NCBI GenBank assembly: GCA_035235625.1
Contig: CP141143.1
Span: 38,177,178 to 38,241,177 of the forward strand
DNA length: 64,000 nucleotides
DNA from: Saururus chinensis
Lineage: Eukaryota; Streptophyta; Magnoliopsida; Piperales; Saururaceae
Direction: 5' to 3'
The position numbers were made by a program, and so were the translations under genes. The notes below the pieces were generated by a model, which had not been told where the DNA came from, did not search any database, and was given only the letters and a program-made list of their open reading frames with translations. Positions 35,825 through 47,957 of this stretch are shown here, in pieces; the stretch's first letter is position 1; each line of letters opens with the position of its first letter.

Positions 35825-37200
35825 GATAGTATTTGCAATGCAATTTTACACTAGGTATTTGCAATGCAATGGAATTTGTGATGCATATACACCAGGCATT
35901 TGCAATGCAATGGAATTTGTGTCACATATAAATAGTATATATGCGATGCAAATTCCATTGTGTTCCAATTACCTCCGTCCCAAATACCATTTTTTCTTTA
36001 ATATATTATTTTTAGAGAGAGATGTGGAGAGAGAGAAAGAAGAGAGAGTGAGATAGCAGAGGGAGAGAGAGGAAAGAGAGAAGAGCGAATGAGCATTTTT
36101 TTAAAAAGAAGTTAGTATTGCGATGCAAATGAATTTGCGTCTCAAATACATAATGTATTTGCGACACAAAATTATTTGCATTGCAAATACTATTTTTAAA
36201 TTTAATATATTATTTTCAAAGAGAGAAGGGGAGAGAGAAGAGAGCTCTTCTCTTTCCCTCTCTTTCTCTCTTCTCTTTGTCCCCCCCTCTCTTCTCTCTC
36301 TGAAAATACACTATATTTTTTACAAATACATATGCATCACAAATAAAACATATATTTTTTAAAATAAAATATATGTATATAACTTTTAATAGAGAGAGAG
36401 AGAGATGAAGAGAAGACAGAGGGAGATGGAGAAAGAGAAGATAGAGGGGAGAGAAACATGGAAGTGAGAGAAGAGAGGGAGGGAGAGTGGGAAAGAGAGA
36501 AAGAGAGAGATCTAGAAAAAGAGAAGAGAAACATCTCTCTTTTCTCTCTATTCCCTCTTTCTCATATCTCTCTCCTCCCTCCTCTATTCTCTATCACTCA
36601 GTCTCCTCTCTTCTTTCTCTCTTCTCTCTCTTCTTTCTCTCTTCCCTCTATGTTTTCTCTCCTCTCTCTCTCTCTTCTCTTTCTCCCCTCTCTCTTCACT
36701 CTCCCCCTCTCTTCTCTATCACTCTCTTCTCTTCTCTTTCTCCCCAAACTCTCTCTCTTCTCTATCACTTTCTCTCCTCTCTTCTCTTTACTATTTATGA
36801 CGCTTAAACATAAGCGTCGCAAATAGTTAAAAAATAAATTTTAGTTTTTTTAAAAAAATAGTATTTGTGATGCTTTTTTGAAAGTGTTGCAAATAGTGTT
36901 ACTATTTGCAACACATAACAAGCATCACAAATGCTATATGTCTAAAAAATTATAAAGTATTTACAAGCTTAGAGTTAAGCATCACATATACTATTGACTA
37001 TTTGCAACATTTATTCATAAACATTGTAAATAATACGATAATTTAAAAAAAACTTATTTCTTTTGCAGCGCTTTTTTGAAAGCATTGCAAATAGTTTTTT
37101 TTTTGCGATGCTCTTTTAAGCATTGCAAATAGTAGTTTTTAGTGATAATTTTTATGAGTACATTAATAAAAGCGTCTCAAATAATCCTTTTTATTGTAGT
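35825..37200. repeat. Dispersed TTTGCGATGCAAAT-type repeats with GA/CT tracts; possible CACTA-like end
   Basis: Many variants of ATTTGC(G/A)ATGC / GCATCGCAAATA in both orientations. They surround GA tracts (36,015-36,085; 36,393-36,530) and CT tracts (36,240-36,300; 36,533-36,790); the last GA and CT tracts form another head-to-head pair. The right end reads AATCCTTTTTATTGTAGT at 37,182-37,199, the complement of ACTACAATAAAAAGG, close to a CACTACAA-type terminus, with the outer base altered. No transposase, so non-autonomous if real. Confidence 0.55.
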
Positions 37201-37209
37201 AAGAGTGCG

Positions 37210-37687
37210 AGTTTAGTATCCGTCACAAATATAACGGATCACCACTTTGCTCTTAAAACGACTTATTTAAACAAAGTAAGAATTAAGATATATAGACTCC
37301 ATTTTAACACATGATTTTTGTGTCATGAAAACTAAATTAAAATTCTTAGCACAACCTATAATGAATCTATCAACCAACTATCCCCAAAATTCATCACACA
37401 ACAATTTTTACGTGAAAACCCCCAACTAGTGTAAAAAAATCATGATAGCCTCAACAATCTAAATCATTGCACTTAGTAGCCAAACTTATAGGACTCAGAA
37501 CAACCAACCAACCTTTAACTTGATACAAACGAAAATACATTTTCTTTGTTCTGTCCTCATTTGACCTTGGCCTTCAAGATTCTTCTCTCTTGAAGCATTA
37601 AAGTTTTCCCTCTCGTGTTCCTTATTGTCTTCTTCTAATTGCTTAATCAAAGACAACTTCAATTATTGATCTTCCTTAGCTACAACT
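37210..37687 (-). repeat. SIRE-like LTR, 3' end fragment
   Basis: The complement of GTTTAGTATCCGTCACAAATATA matches the LTR 3' end, and the next copy of that end (ATTTAGTATTTGTCACAAATCTA) appears at about 37,688. So two LTR ends lie side by side in one orientation. Confidence 0.55.
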
Positions 37688-38809
37688 TGAAAATTTAGTA
37701 TTTGTCACAAATCTAGCATATTACCACATTGCGCCTAAAATTAGTACTTTAAACAAGGTAAGAACTAAAAGATATGGCCTCCTTTTAAAGTATGATTTTT
37801 GTATAGTAGAAATTAAAAACATACAAGACTCAGAACAACCAACCAACCTTTGACTCTACACAAACAAAAATGCATTTTCTTATTTAGTCCACCTTTTTTG
37901 TTGACCTTCAAGATTCTTCTCTCTGAACCCATGAAGCTTTCCCTCTCAAGTTCCGTCTTTGTCTTCTTCTAGCTTCTCAATCAAAGACTCCTTATTTGAT
38001 TGGTTATCTTTTCTTCAATCACTCCTTCATGAAGAAATCTATTGCAACTCTTCAAGTCGTGTGTGATGTGTTGTGTAATCACTCTCTTCAATTCATGAGA
38101 ATCATAGTAATCTCACCCATAAGAATGTCTCTTTCAAAAGTTATGGTGATTTAAGAAAATCTCTAACTAAAGTCTCCTTTTTTTTCTTCTCAAATAATCA
38201 TTCTCCCCTCTTCTATTTTGTCCATGCTAGGCCTTTTGTAAAGTCGCAAATCAGCTAGGGTTATAGGAACCAAAATTGGAAAGGACAATATTCCATTAAT
38301 CTAAACTAAGCAACTAGATTATAAAGCGATCAATCATTTTATAAGGCAATCAATTGTTCAATTTTTTTGTTTAATCAAAATCACAGAGTGATAAATCTTT
38401 CTTCCAGGCAATCGGATCATTATGTCCCTCAAGTTAAAAATCTAAAACTAATCTGTTAAGCAATCAATCATTTAAAAAGTGTGTTCAAAACAAATCGGTC
38501 TTCGATGTACATTTTTTAGATTTTTCTCCATCTTTTTCCAAAACATTTAAAATCATTCTTATGGATTATTTCTATTAAAAACTAAGTGATTTATGTACAT
38601 ATGTGTAATTTAAGTTTGAACTCTTATCACCCAAAATAATCTTTTTTCTTGAAACTTTTGAGCACCTCTGCTCTTATATTTCAAGTCCTTGGATTCAAAA
38701 TTTTACTTGATCACAACACTAAGAAAATTAGACCTTAAGAGTAACAATGTACATTGTTTTGTTCATTAGAATAAGCCAATTTACAACACATGTATCATAT
38801 GTTCTTTCA
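37688..38809 (-). repeat. SIRE-like 3' LTR of the minus-strand non-autonomous element
   Basis: On the minus strand it begins TGAAAGAACATATGATACAT at 38,809, immediately after a purine tract (CCATAGGGGGCGAC, complement of 38,810-38,823). It has a weaker GCAATCAATC cluster (38,325-38,490). About 1.1 kb. Confidence 0.7.
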
Positions 38810-38825
38810 GTCGCCCCCTATGGCT

Positions 38826-40082
38826 ACTTTGTGACAAAACAGTATAATATATGAAAATAAAAAATTATGACTCAAACATTTTAGTACATTGACTTTCACT
38901 TGCACAAAATATACTTAACTCAACTAAGACCATTTGGAATTGATCTTGAAAAGCCTTTGAACCTGTACTTAATGTGCACAATTAAACAAAATCACTTTTG
39001 CATACTACTATTTAATTGCATATGAAGTAAAGTACTTGATTTTCCATAATTTTTCTCCTCTTTTTGGCTAAAATAGGAAAAAAGTGAATCTAAAATTAAA
39101 GAAAATATGCATTAAACCACGCAAGTTAAGATGTAACAACAAATACATGAAAGAAATAAACATAAATTGAAAAAAGTATTGTCAAGTTAAACCACACTAT
39201 TTCACAATATATCAAAATAATCAAAAGGAGTACATATTGTGAACTGATCCCAAATTTTAACAAGAAATACATCAAAATGATCATGAAAATAGACATATCG
39301 CGAGGACTCAACATTTAAATAGAAAGAATGATGTTGAATAAGCTCCTCAAGTTGATTAAAGTGTAGATGAATAGTATTTAGAAGCTCTCTACATAATGTC
39401 ATGCCCTCGTCATTCATCATGTACCTTGGGCATCTCCCTATGCATCTGATCTATGCCATTGTGCAAGGGGCTGATCATCATCAACATATGACATCTCTAA
39501 GTCATCATTAGGCTCATTAGCTCGGGGCCTTGATTGTGATCTCATACAATGCAATACCACATCAACAATGGGACCCACCCCTATCATTGTTGGCTCCATG
39601 CATGCAACTTTAACTCTCAATGCCTAAAATATCCAAGACATGATGTAGGAATAAGCCAACATCTCATCTTTTGGTCACTCTATCTTTTGATAAAGTGAAT
39701 CCAACAAAAGTGGAATAGTGTATGTCTCTACACTCCATGCCAATATTCGTAGCTATGGTGTATAGCATAATGGTGATGGTAGTCCTATTCACCACTCCTA
39801 TGAGGGTCCACTCCTATGAGGGTCTACTTCTGGAGATCTCTCATGGTGCATACCATTGATGTTTTAGTCATGGATATACGGTGGATTGTGAGGTCAATAT
39901 GATCTGGAAATATGAAACTCAGTGCACTCTATCAAACATTCAATCCAAGGATGGATATAGAGGCACATACACTACAAACCTCTCAAAACGAATAGGTCTC
40001 TCCTTTCCAGGTGCAAAAGACAATCTACTCAGCTATATAGGGTTAGGGGCAGGCTTCTTCCCCATAGATATCATCTTCTTCT
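38826..40082 (-). pseudogene. Unknown retroelement frame before the 3' LTR
   Basis: The minus-strand frames 39,620-39,438 and 39,420-39,202 (GMTLCRELLNTIHLHFNQLEELIQ) share words with the fragment at 10.0-10.9 kb (for example MMVGIGPI there and MIGVGPI here), so both derive from one protein, probably the 'plant transposon protein' that accompanies some plant gag genes. Broken by stops, and cut at 40,082 by a plus-strand LTR. Function unknown. Confidence 0.4.
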
Positions 40083-41424
40083 TGAAGGAACATATGTGTC
40101 ACATGTAATGTTATTAGTTAATTTTATTGATCAACACCATGTCAGAACTTTGAGTATGTAATTAGTCTTAGAAATCTAATTAGATGTGGTTGTGATCGAG
40201 TCAATTTTGAAATTGATGAACTTGAAAAATAAGAGCATACATGTTCTTATTGATCAAGGCTTAAGACTAAAGAGTGTTGAAGGTGAAAGATATTTATTCA
40301 GCATACATACTCATACGAGTGTCACTTGGAAAAGTATTATAAGTCATTTTGGAAGTTTCATACCGATTTAGGGTAAAAAAGGTAAAACTATAAATAAACA
40401 GTGTCATCGGTCAATCATTACAACATACTATGATATTGATCTATAAATTATGAACTATAGCAAGGGATAGTTGAATTGATCAATCTCTTCAGCAAATAAT
40501 CCATTGGCACCTGAAATAGCCCTTTGTAAAACAAAGTCAATACTTGATCGATCGATTCGTATATCGAGAGATTGAACGCTCAAAGTATCATGCCCTAAGG
40601 AAACAATGAATGATCAATAATTGTTTAGAACTATTGATCTCTAGTAGTTCTAGTTAGCTAATTTAAGCCTTTGTGGAAGAGATTTTATTCCTAGTTAGAG
40701 TAAAATTCTTAACTGACTTAAAGACCTATATAAATGCTAAGTTATAACGAATTTAAATAGTAAAAAACCTAGAAAATATTGGAAAAGAAAAGAGAGGTAC
40801 ATCATCATTGTTTTCCTAGAGAGTCCACAAAAAGTTTCAAACACATATTAATGGTAGATTCATGAAGTTGTAAAACTAAAAGAAAAGATTCTCCTACAGT
40901 AAATAAAAGAGGAGATGCAACAATTTCTTCAAGGGAATTGAAGAATCTAAAAGGTGAATCAACAATCGAATGAGTCTTTGATTTAGTTGCTGGAAGAAGT
41001 AGAGGAAGAATAGAACACAAAGAAGGTGGCTTTAAGGATTATGAGCAAGAATTGAAGGCCAACAACAAAGAAGATTGAACAAAGAGAAGGTGTTCTTATT
41101 TGTGTCAAGTCTAGAAATTGGTTGGTTGTTCTTGTGTCTTGTAAGCTCTATCTTACTTGTGCATTGATTTGGCCTTGTGATGCTATGTGGTTTTTCACCT
41201 AAGTTGGGTTTTCCACTGTAAATCTCTATGTGATTGTGTTGTTTACATGCTTAGATTGAATTATTACTTAGTAGATTAATAGTTCATGCGTAGATAATAT
41301 GTTTTTGTTACTTAATTGAATTCTTGCGCATAAAGGCTAGAACTCTTTATTATTGCATCTACGAAGTACAAGTTTGAAGAGCAATCTAATGATCCACTAC
41401 TGTCGTTTAGTTGGATATTAAACA
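40083..41424 (+). repeat. SIRE-like LTR, probable solo LTR
   Basis: It runs from TGAAGGAACATATGTGTCAC to GGATATTAAACA, the fullest LTR of the family here (about 1.34 kb). The flanking 5-mers are CTTCT (40,078-40,082) and ATTCT (41,425-41,429), a 4/5 match that fits a worn target duplication. Flanks on both sides resemble one continuous element (10.0-11.6 kb), supporting an insertion reduced to a solo LTR. The motif cluster is at 40,400-40,650. Confidence 0.6.
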
Positions 41425-41426
41425 AT

Positions 41427-41526
41427 TCTTACCCATATAAAGTTTACAAAAGAATCATAAGGCTAAGACAGAGTCATCTTACCCATCTAAAGTTTACAAA
41501 AGAATCCTAAAGCTAAACAGAGTCTA
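41427..41526. repeat. 50-bp tandem duplication
   Basis: TCTTACCCAT.TAAAGTTTAC begins at 41,427 and again at 41,477 with a few substitutions between units. It directly follows the solo LTR. Confidence 0.85.
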
Positions 41527-43740
41527 TGTAGTAAAATAGACAAGTAAAACTCCTAGAAAATTTCAAAATTTTGAAAATTAAGGAAATTTACCTAATTTTT
41601 AAAATACCCAAAATACATTTACCTTGATTGATCCCAAATTTTAGCATATGGCAGTTCTGGATAAATTAAACAAATATCAAAACTATACCTATAGTCAATT
41701 TGCATAAGAAATCCATGAATTTCAAAACCCCCAATCTTGGGTGCTTTTTAAAGAACCCAAAGTGAAAATCTTTGAAACTTAAGTTTTAACATATGAAACT
41801 GATTGAAAATTGAAAGGAATATAGATCTAGCTATTCTAAACAATCTTACCAATTCAAATGTATTGAAAATAACTTAAAAAACTCTAAAAATCAGCAATTT
41901 GAGTTTTAGGGTTTACCTTGGCCGTGATGAAATCACTCAAATTGATGTGAAAATTTTGTGTAAAGCTGCACAAAATTGGTTAAGATCGCCTTCCACTACC
42001 ACCATCTTCCTTTTCTATGAGTTTAAAGATGAAATGACAGGAAATGAGAAATCATTTATTATATATAAATTGAATGTTTGCATATTATTAAGACTAGCGA
42101 TCAATCACATGACCTAGCATCAATTATTTTTGAAATTTTTAATTTTTTCATTCTTTTGGAAAATTTTAAAAAAAATCATAATAATTTTAAAGTTAAAAAA
42201 CAACCATTTCATTAGGAATTGCATCTTTTGGACCTATAGAGCTCAAAACAAAAATAAAACATCAAAAGCAACTAATGTCCAATTCTCTTGTTCAATTTCA
42301 TTAATTTGACTGTTATTCTAAGTACATTCATAGATTATGATCATGTATACTATGCCTTAGATTAGTTTGATCCATTGGTTCCTGATTCTCAATTTTCATT
42401 TCTTCTCTTTAATAATTAAATCTCTTTTATAATTTTTGAAGAAACTACTAGTTTTTAACCTTTGTCTCTTCCACTCATGAATCTCTAAAAGTCTTTCTCA
42501 TTCAAAAGTGATGAATTCATTCATACTCTAGTAAAGTCATAGCTCTCATTTTGACTCAATTTAGCTAGGATCTATGCACATTATTTTTATAAAATGATAT
42601 AATGAATAAGCTTAAAATCATTTAGTCCCTACCTTTTTTTGAATTTTGGCTTTTCTCTCTTTTTAAATTTCAATTTTTTAGGACTTGGCTCTTTCTTAAT
42701 CATCTCAAATTGCATCATTCATTTTTTTAAAATTCTTTTCCATATATTTTTTTTGTCAAGTGGATGGGATCTTTCACACTAGCCTAGGCTAACCTAAGTA
42801 GGTAACCCTTCCTATTATCTTTACGAGGACAATTCATTTGTTAAATAAAAAAATTAAGCATGTACAAACATTATGAATCATTGCAAGGAATTTTTTTATC
42901 ATTGATTCCTAGATAGAAGTCTTGCTTAAATTCCTCTAATTTTGATTACTAAGACTCCACTAGAATCTAAACTCTTAAATCAACTTATTTCAAAGAATTC
43001 TCTTTCGATTTCCACTCATGAAATTGACTCAAGTTTTAATGTGATGTGTGCATGTTTTCTAAAAATAGAGAGTTGCAACATCAAGCAAAAGAAAATCGAA
43101 CTGATCTTCACTCTCATTAGTGCAGCCCTCTCTTAGTTTAGGCATGTTGATCACACATCATGGTGTCTAAACTCAAAATTTAATTAATGAACTTTAATTT
43201 TAGAGATGAACATTTCAAAAACTACAAAACTAGCAATGAAAGTTAAAAGCAACAAGTATTTTTTTGTGTTTTAAATTTTTTCCATTTTTTTGTTTGTTTT
43301 TTTCTTGAAGAAAACAACATGAAAACAAAGCACAATGAAATAAAAACCTAAAAACATATGAATGTCCAAAAAGTAGGAAGTATTAACTCATGGACATAGA
43401 ACAATCTCTAAGTAGATATTTTTGACTCTTAAGCCTTGCCTAGTCATCGTATCCTAAGGTAATCTAATTGCAACTTGCTTATTTTCCCAATTTGATCTTT
43501 TAATGATTAAAGATCAGCTTTCCCCACCCGCACCCTCTTCATATAAAGCTTATATAATTGATGGGGTAACCTAAGCTTTTCAATCATTGGGGATCTCTTC
43601 ACCTTTCACTTAGAACTTGGTTTGTGAGGGTAGTTGTTAGGGCACTGAAACCTAGTATGAGAATCCTAATGACAAATATCACACACTCCCACAAGACTAT
43701 ATTTCAATCTCAGCACTCTCCCTCTTGCTTTTGGTGGGTT
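41527..43740 (-). mobile_element. Non-coding internal part of the minus-strand SIRE-like element
   Basis: No gene. 41,640-42,030 matches 11,000-11,600 and 42,400-43,740 matches 7,190-8,400, in the same orientation as those copies. It links the gag at 43.9-45.2 kb with the 3' frame and LTR at 40.1-37.7 kb. No pol motif was found across this interval. Confidence 0.5.
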
Positions 43741-43859
43741 GGATGATTCACTTTAGCCTTCACAAAGGTCCTATGTTTGACTATGTCTATATGCAATAAG
43801 CCTTGTATTTGTCTAGCTTCTCCTTGGAGGACATGAGTTCTCTATTGAGAGTACTAAAT

Positions 43860-45250
43860 CTCTCTCTCTCTCTCTTTTTCAAGCTCATCATTAAGATTGC
43901 TAACCTCACTCTCTAGTTCCCTACACAACTCAAACAATTGGATTGCCTCTTGAAAGGTAGATTCAAGTTTCTCATCCTTCCTTTTCAACTCCCACACAAG
44001 TTTCCTAGTTCTTATAGTTGAGAACTGACCTGTTGATTGATATTTTTTTTCTTATTGTTTAAATCTATATTAGAAGTGGAATCTAAGTTCAAATCACCAA
44101 AATTTGACTCAAAGTATCCTTCATAGGAACTAACTACCTTCACACTTGCATCAAAGGCAATGTAGTTACATAACTCTTCTTCAGACGAGTTATGAGTAGA
44201 GAATATGATTTGAAATAATTTCTCCTTCATATCTTGACCCTTAAACCTCTTAGGTGTATCCTCAAAAGAACCATTAGATTGTTGGTTAGGAACACTAAAC
44301 ACCAAAGTGTCTTAGTTTTCCAAATTCAAAGCATTTCATATTCTTCTTCTAATGTTTGTTAGGCTTGTCATCTCTCTTCTCTCCTTATTTACTTCTCCAT
44401 AAAGACTGTTTTTTTATCACCTTAAACATTTTAAGTTTTTAAGAAATTTTTGAATTTCTCACCCAACACCCAAGACTAATTCTTCAGTGTCACTTTCACT
44501 CTCATCAAATTCTTCTTCAAGTTTTAAGTCGTTGTTTATCTTGGACATCTTCTTGGTGGCTTTTAGAGCTGTTTGTTTCCCTTTTGTTTTCACTTGCAAC
44601 CCTCTCTTGTGATCATAAAAATCTTTTTGCATCACGAAGGTTAGATTTCCTACGACTTCCTCTGTCTAAGGTATCGATCGTTTTGGATTCATTTGTGGCT
44701 GCCACCTTGAATTTGAACTTAGTGTATAAATACATAAGGGTCCTTCTTCCCACTAGGTGGTCATCTATGGGTTCACCTAATTGATCATAAGTATTAACCA
44801 TATCAAAAAAATTTACTTAGTACTCAAACATAGATTCTTCTCCACCCATCATTATATTTTCAAATTATAATGTGAGCATTTGAAGCCTAGAGATCTTAAC
44901 AATATCGTTTCTGTCATTGTACTTGATTAATTTGTCCCAAGAGATGTTAGCAGAGGTACAATTTGAGATCAACCTATGCTACATTCCTATGGTATTAAAT
45001 AATGCACTCAAGGCCTTACTATTAGGATTAGCATGTTTAGTCACATTTTTATCTCAATCAAACTTATCTTTTTGAACTAGATTTCCTTCCTTATCCTTGG
45101 TCATAGGTGGAACCTAGACTTTAATCATAGCTTTTTCTGCATTGCCATCCAAAGCTAAATGAAGGATCTCATCTAATCTTTTCAATATGAGAAATTTTAA
45201 CTATTGAATAGAGGAGGTTAGTTCATGTGATTTCCTCATTCCCATTGCTC
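43860..45250 (-). pseudogene. SIRE-like copia gag
   Basis: The minus strand reads as gag in broken frames: KISRLQMLTL..FENIMMGGEES, a YDQLGEPIDDHLVGRRTLMYL segment like the (L)GE.....LVRKVLRSLP helix of copia gag, FKFKVAATNESKTIDTLD, then NMKCFEFGKLRHF, a zinc knuckle with the second Cys changed to Phe, then FKGQDMKEKLF, SSEEELCNYIAFDASVKV and a coiled coil near 43,930. Gag packages the RNA. Several stops, so inactive. It heads an element whose pol is not visible. Confidence 0.65.
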
Positions 45251-45531
45251 GACCATGTAATATTTTGAGTTTGACATTTTCACACTAACAAGGGAAAGGA
45301 ACAAACAATCTATCTAACACAATAAGGAAGAGAAAATTATTTACTCAAAAGTAAGATAAGAAAAACAAGCACTAAACAGGGAAAACCTAGCAAGAAAGAA
45401 GCAAATTAAAACACTAGCAAGCAAATATAGCAAAATCTCAACAAGTCTAACACAAAGAAAATAATTGAATAATGCAAAAGATGATATATTTCACAAAAAT
45501 AATAGGTAATATGATCAAAATCATTAGCTAT

Positions 45532-47957
45532 TGTAACAACCGTGAATTTTTGGTATGATTTCTTGCCTCTAAGAAAGCTACTTTATGATTTTTTAATAAT
45601 TTTAAAATATTTAGAGGTAGATATTTGGTGGGGTTTCCTTTGGTGTGGTAGAGCTTGGTGAGACGAGCATAATGAGCCAAAGAATGCCTAAATTGAACAA
45701 CGGGGTTGAAACTTACAACCTTGAGAAACGTGCTACATGGGTAGGACACACTTGAAGCGTTACGAGCCCAACAACACCAAGAATGCGTAAAATGGAGTCC
45801 GGGAGAGAAAGTTATGCACGTTTGAAGTGTTTGGATTTTGAAAGAAAATAAATAATAAAGAAATTATTTATTGCGTCGGCTGGCGTCAATGCTAACACCA
45901 GCGGAGGGCGCGTGTTAGCACGACACACTATGTGAGTGTTACGTGTGTTGCCCTTCAACGAGAAGTGCGTGCAGGCCGGGCCCACATCACATGTTATGCG
46001 CGTGATACATGACATTTCTTGTCCACCACCCTGTGCGATTATAAATTCACATGGAGCTTCCATTTTCTTCCATTTTTCTAGTTTCTCTTCTCCGACATTC
46101 TTCAAACTTCATTTCTTCATTTCTCACCCATTTTAAGTCCGATTCGAGTCGTTCAAGAGCTGTTATTGCCTAAATCGAGTATACCGGACATCATGACGGG
46201 GATATTTTTCTAGTTGTAGACCTCTAAAACCCCAAAAGTGGATGTCTATGTGCGTGGTATCCAATGCATCATTTTCAAACTCAGGCGGAGAGAGATGTAG
46301 GGTTTTATCCTTTTTTAAGACATGATTATGAACTTTGGTTGTGTTTTAAACTTAATAATTAGATGACTATCGCATGTTATGCGTTAGAGTTACTTTCAAG
46401 TTATGCTTTATGATTTTCACATATATATTCGATTTGTCAAATGATTAATTGTTGAGATAGGATATGAATTATATACCGTATGTTTATAATTCTATTATGT
46501 ATATTTAATTAGTCGAATGATTAGCCGCTAGATGCGGATATGCTTTATATATTGCATGCTTTATGATTGCATCATATATATGATTCTGTTAGAAGCATAT
46601 ATGTTCTATATACTGCATGTTTTATGATTGCCTCATATATAACAATTTTATTGAATATTTATTTGTGGAATTTGATATAAATTATACACATTGGAGCATG
46701 TGAGATAGATACAATCTAGCTAAGCCACTGTTTTCATTGTAAATGAATACAATATGCTTGAAAGACAGTTTTGAGAACTTATCTTTGTTAAAAGGAGGAT
46801 TCTCAAGGTTATTTTCCAAAAGACGCATAAGCATGGTGATCAAGTTACTGAAGCGAGAAAAGAAGGGGTAACTGTCTCATTGGAATGAGCGACCAACCTT
46901 GCCTTTGTAGTCATTGATAGTGATGCTCCCATGGCTTGTAGAGACGAAGCTAGGGTTTTTAAAAGGATAAACATTGGGATATAATGTTTTAAAAGAAAAT
47001 TGTCATTTATGAGTTTGGGAACTCTAGAATGTATTGGTTATGTGTTTGGGACTCAAGATTATGAGTTTGGGACTCAAGCAAATGAGTTTGGGACTCAAGA
47101 TTATGATTCTGAAACTCTAGAGTGTTTTGACTATTCATAGCTATTGTTGGGCACCGCGAGAGAGGTTTGTTGGTTAGATGAGGGCACAATTATAATTCGG
47201 TTTGGAATCAGATGCATGGTACCTAATTTAGCCTAGTGAGCCCCTAACGAAGGGCAAGACCCCTGATTAGCCCCAAACGAAGGGCACCTATCAAGGTCTC
47301 ACATGCTAGGGTAGAGAATATCATAGGAAGGTTCTCTACTTTCTTGATCACGGAACCCTATGAGCACGGGTGGGTCTTCTCTCCACAAGCACGCAGTATT
47401 TTACAATGATCCATGAAGGAGTAAGAGGTTGCTACTTTGTACCCGCAACAAAGTCCATAGGATGGAGTAGGTGTCTGGGACACTTGTAGCAAGCCATGAG
47501 AGCTTGCAAATGCTATGAGCATCTTCGATATGTAGGAAGAAGCTCTAGGGGTAGTTTTCGGTGAGAGACACACCCCATTTTTATGAAAAATATTATATAT
47601 GATGTGTTGTGAAACTGTCATGTGTTTAATTCATGTCTGATAGTATAAACTCTCCTACTGAGTATTTTAAAATACTCACCACCCCCCAGACTTTGTAGGA
47701 CTCAAGGAAGCTTAGTATGTGGGTAGAAGGGCCTACTTCGAGTATTTTTTATGTGATTTCAAGGATTTCAACTACACTAAAGCGAGTAAGAACTCTTTAT
47801 TATTTTTCTCTTACGTGTTTGCACTAGGACAATATTTCTTGGGGAAATTATTATTTTATTATCGCATATGGCTAGTGGGTCCAATCATGGGCCTGGGTCA
47901 ACTTCGATATTTTTATGAAAAGAAATTTTATATGTTCTGTCTCAAAATGAGATGACA
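45532..47957 (+). repeat. Ty3/gypsy-type LTR, possibly solo
   Basis: Starts TGTAACAACCGTG and ends GAGATGACA (about 2.43 kb), in the style of Tekay-like LTRs. A TATAAAT lies at 46,040, and the internal phrase CCCC(T/A)AACGAAGGGCA occurs twice at 47,236-47,281. No gag or pol on either side belongs to it. Flanking 5-mers (GCTAT, TATCA) do not match, so a simple solo-LTR insertion is not proven. Degenerate 90-100-bp repeats of an ATATAC..TGCATG...ATGATTGC type lie at 46,430-46,650. Open frames inside are not genes. Confidence 0.6.
47041..47103. repeat. 21-bp tandem repeat, three copies
   Basis: TG(A/T)GTTTGGGACTCAAG.. starts at 47,041, 47,062 and 47,083, inside the gypsy LTR, with degenerate copies on both sides. 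Confidence 0.9.

Noticed and set aside
35342..36826. Several open frames of 65-152 codons rich in Ser/Leu/Arg/Glu
   Set aside because: They are translations of GA/CT simple repeats and overlap on both strands; no real protein features.
45532..47957. Claim of a target duplication around the gypsy-type LTR
   Set aside because: The 5-mers GCTAT and TATCA do not match, so no duplication is claimed.
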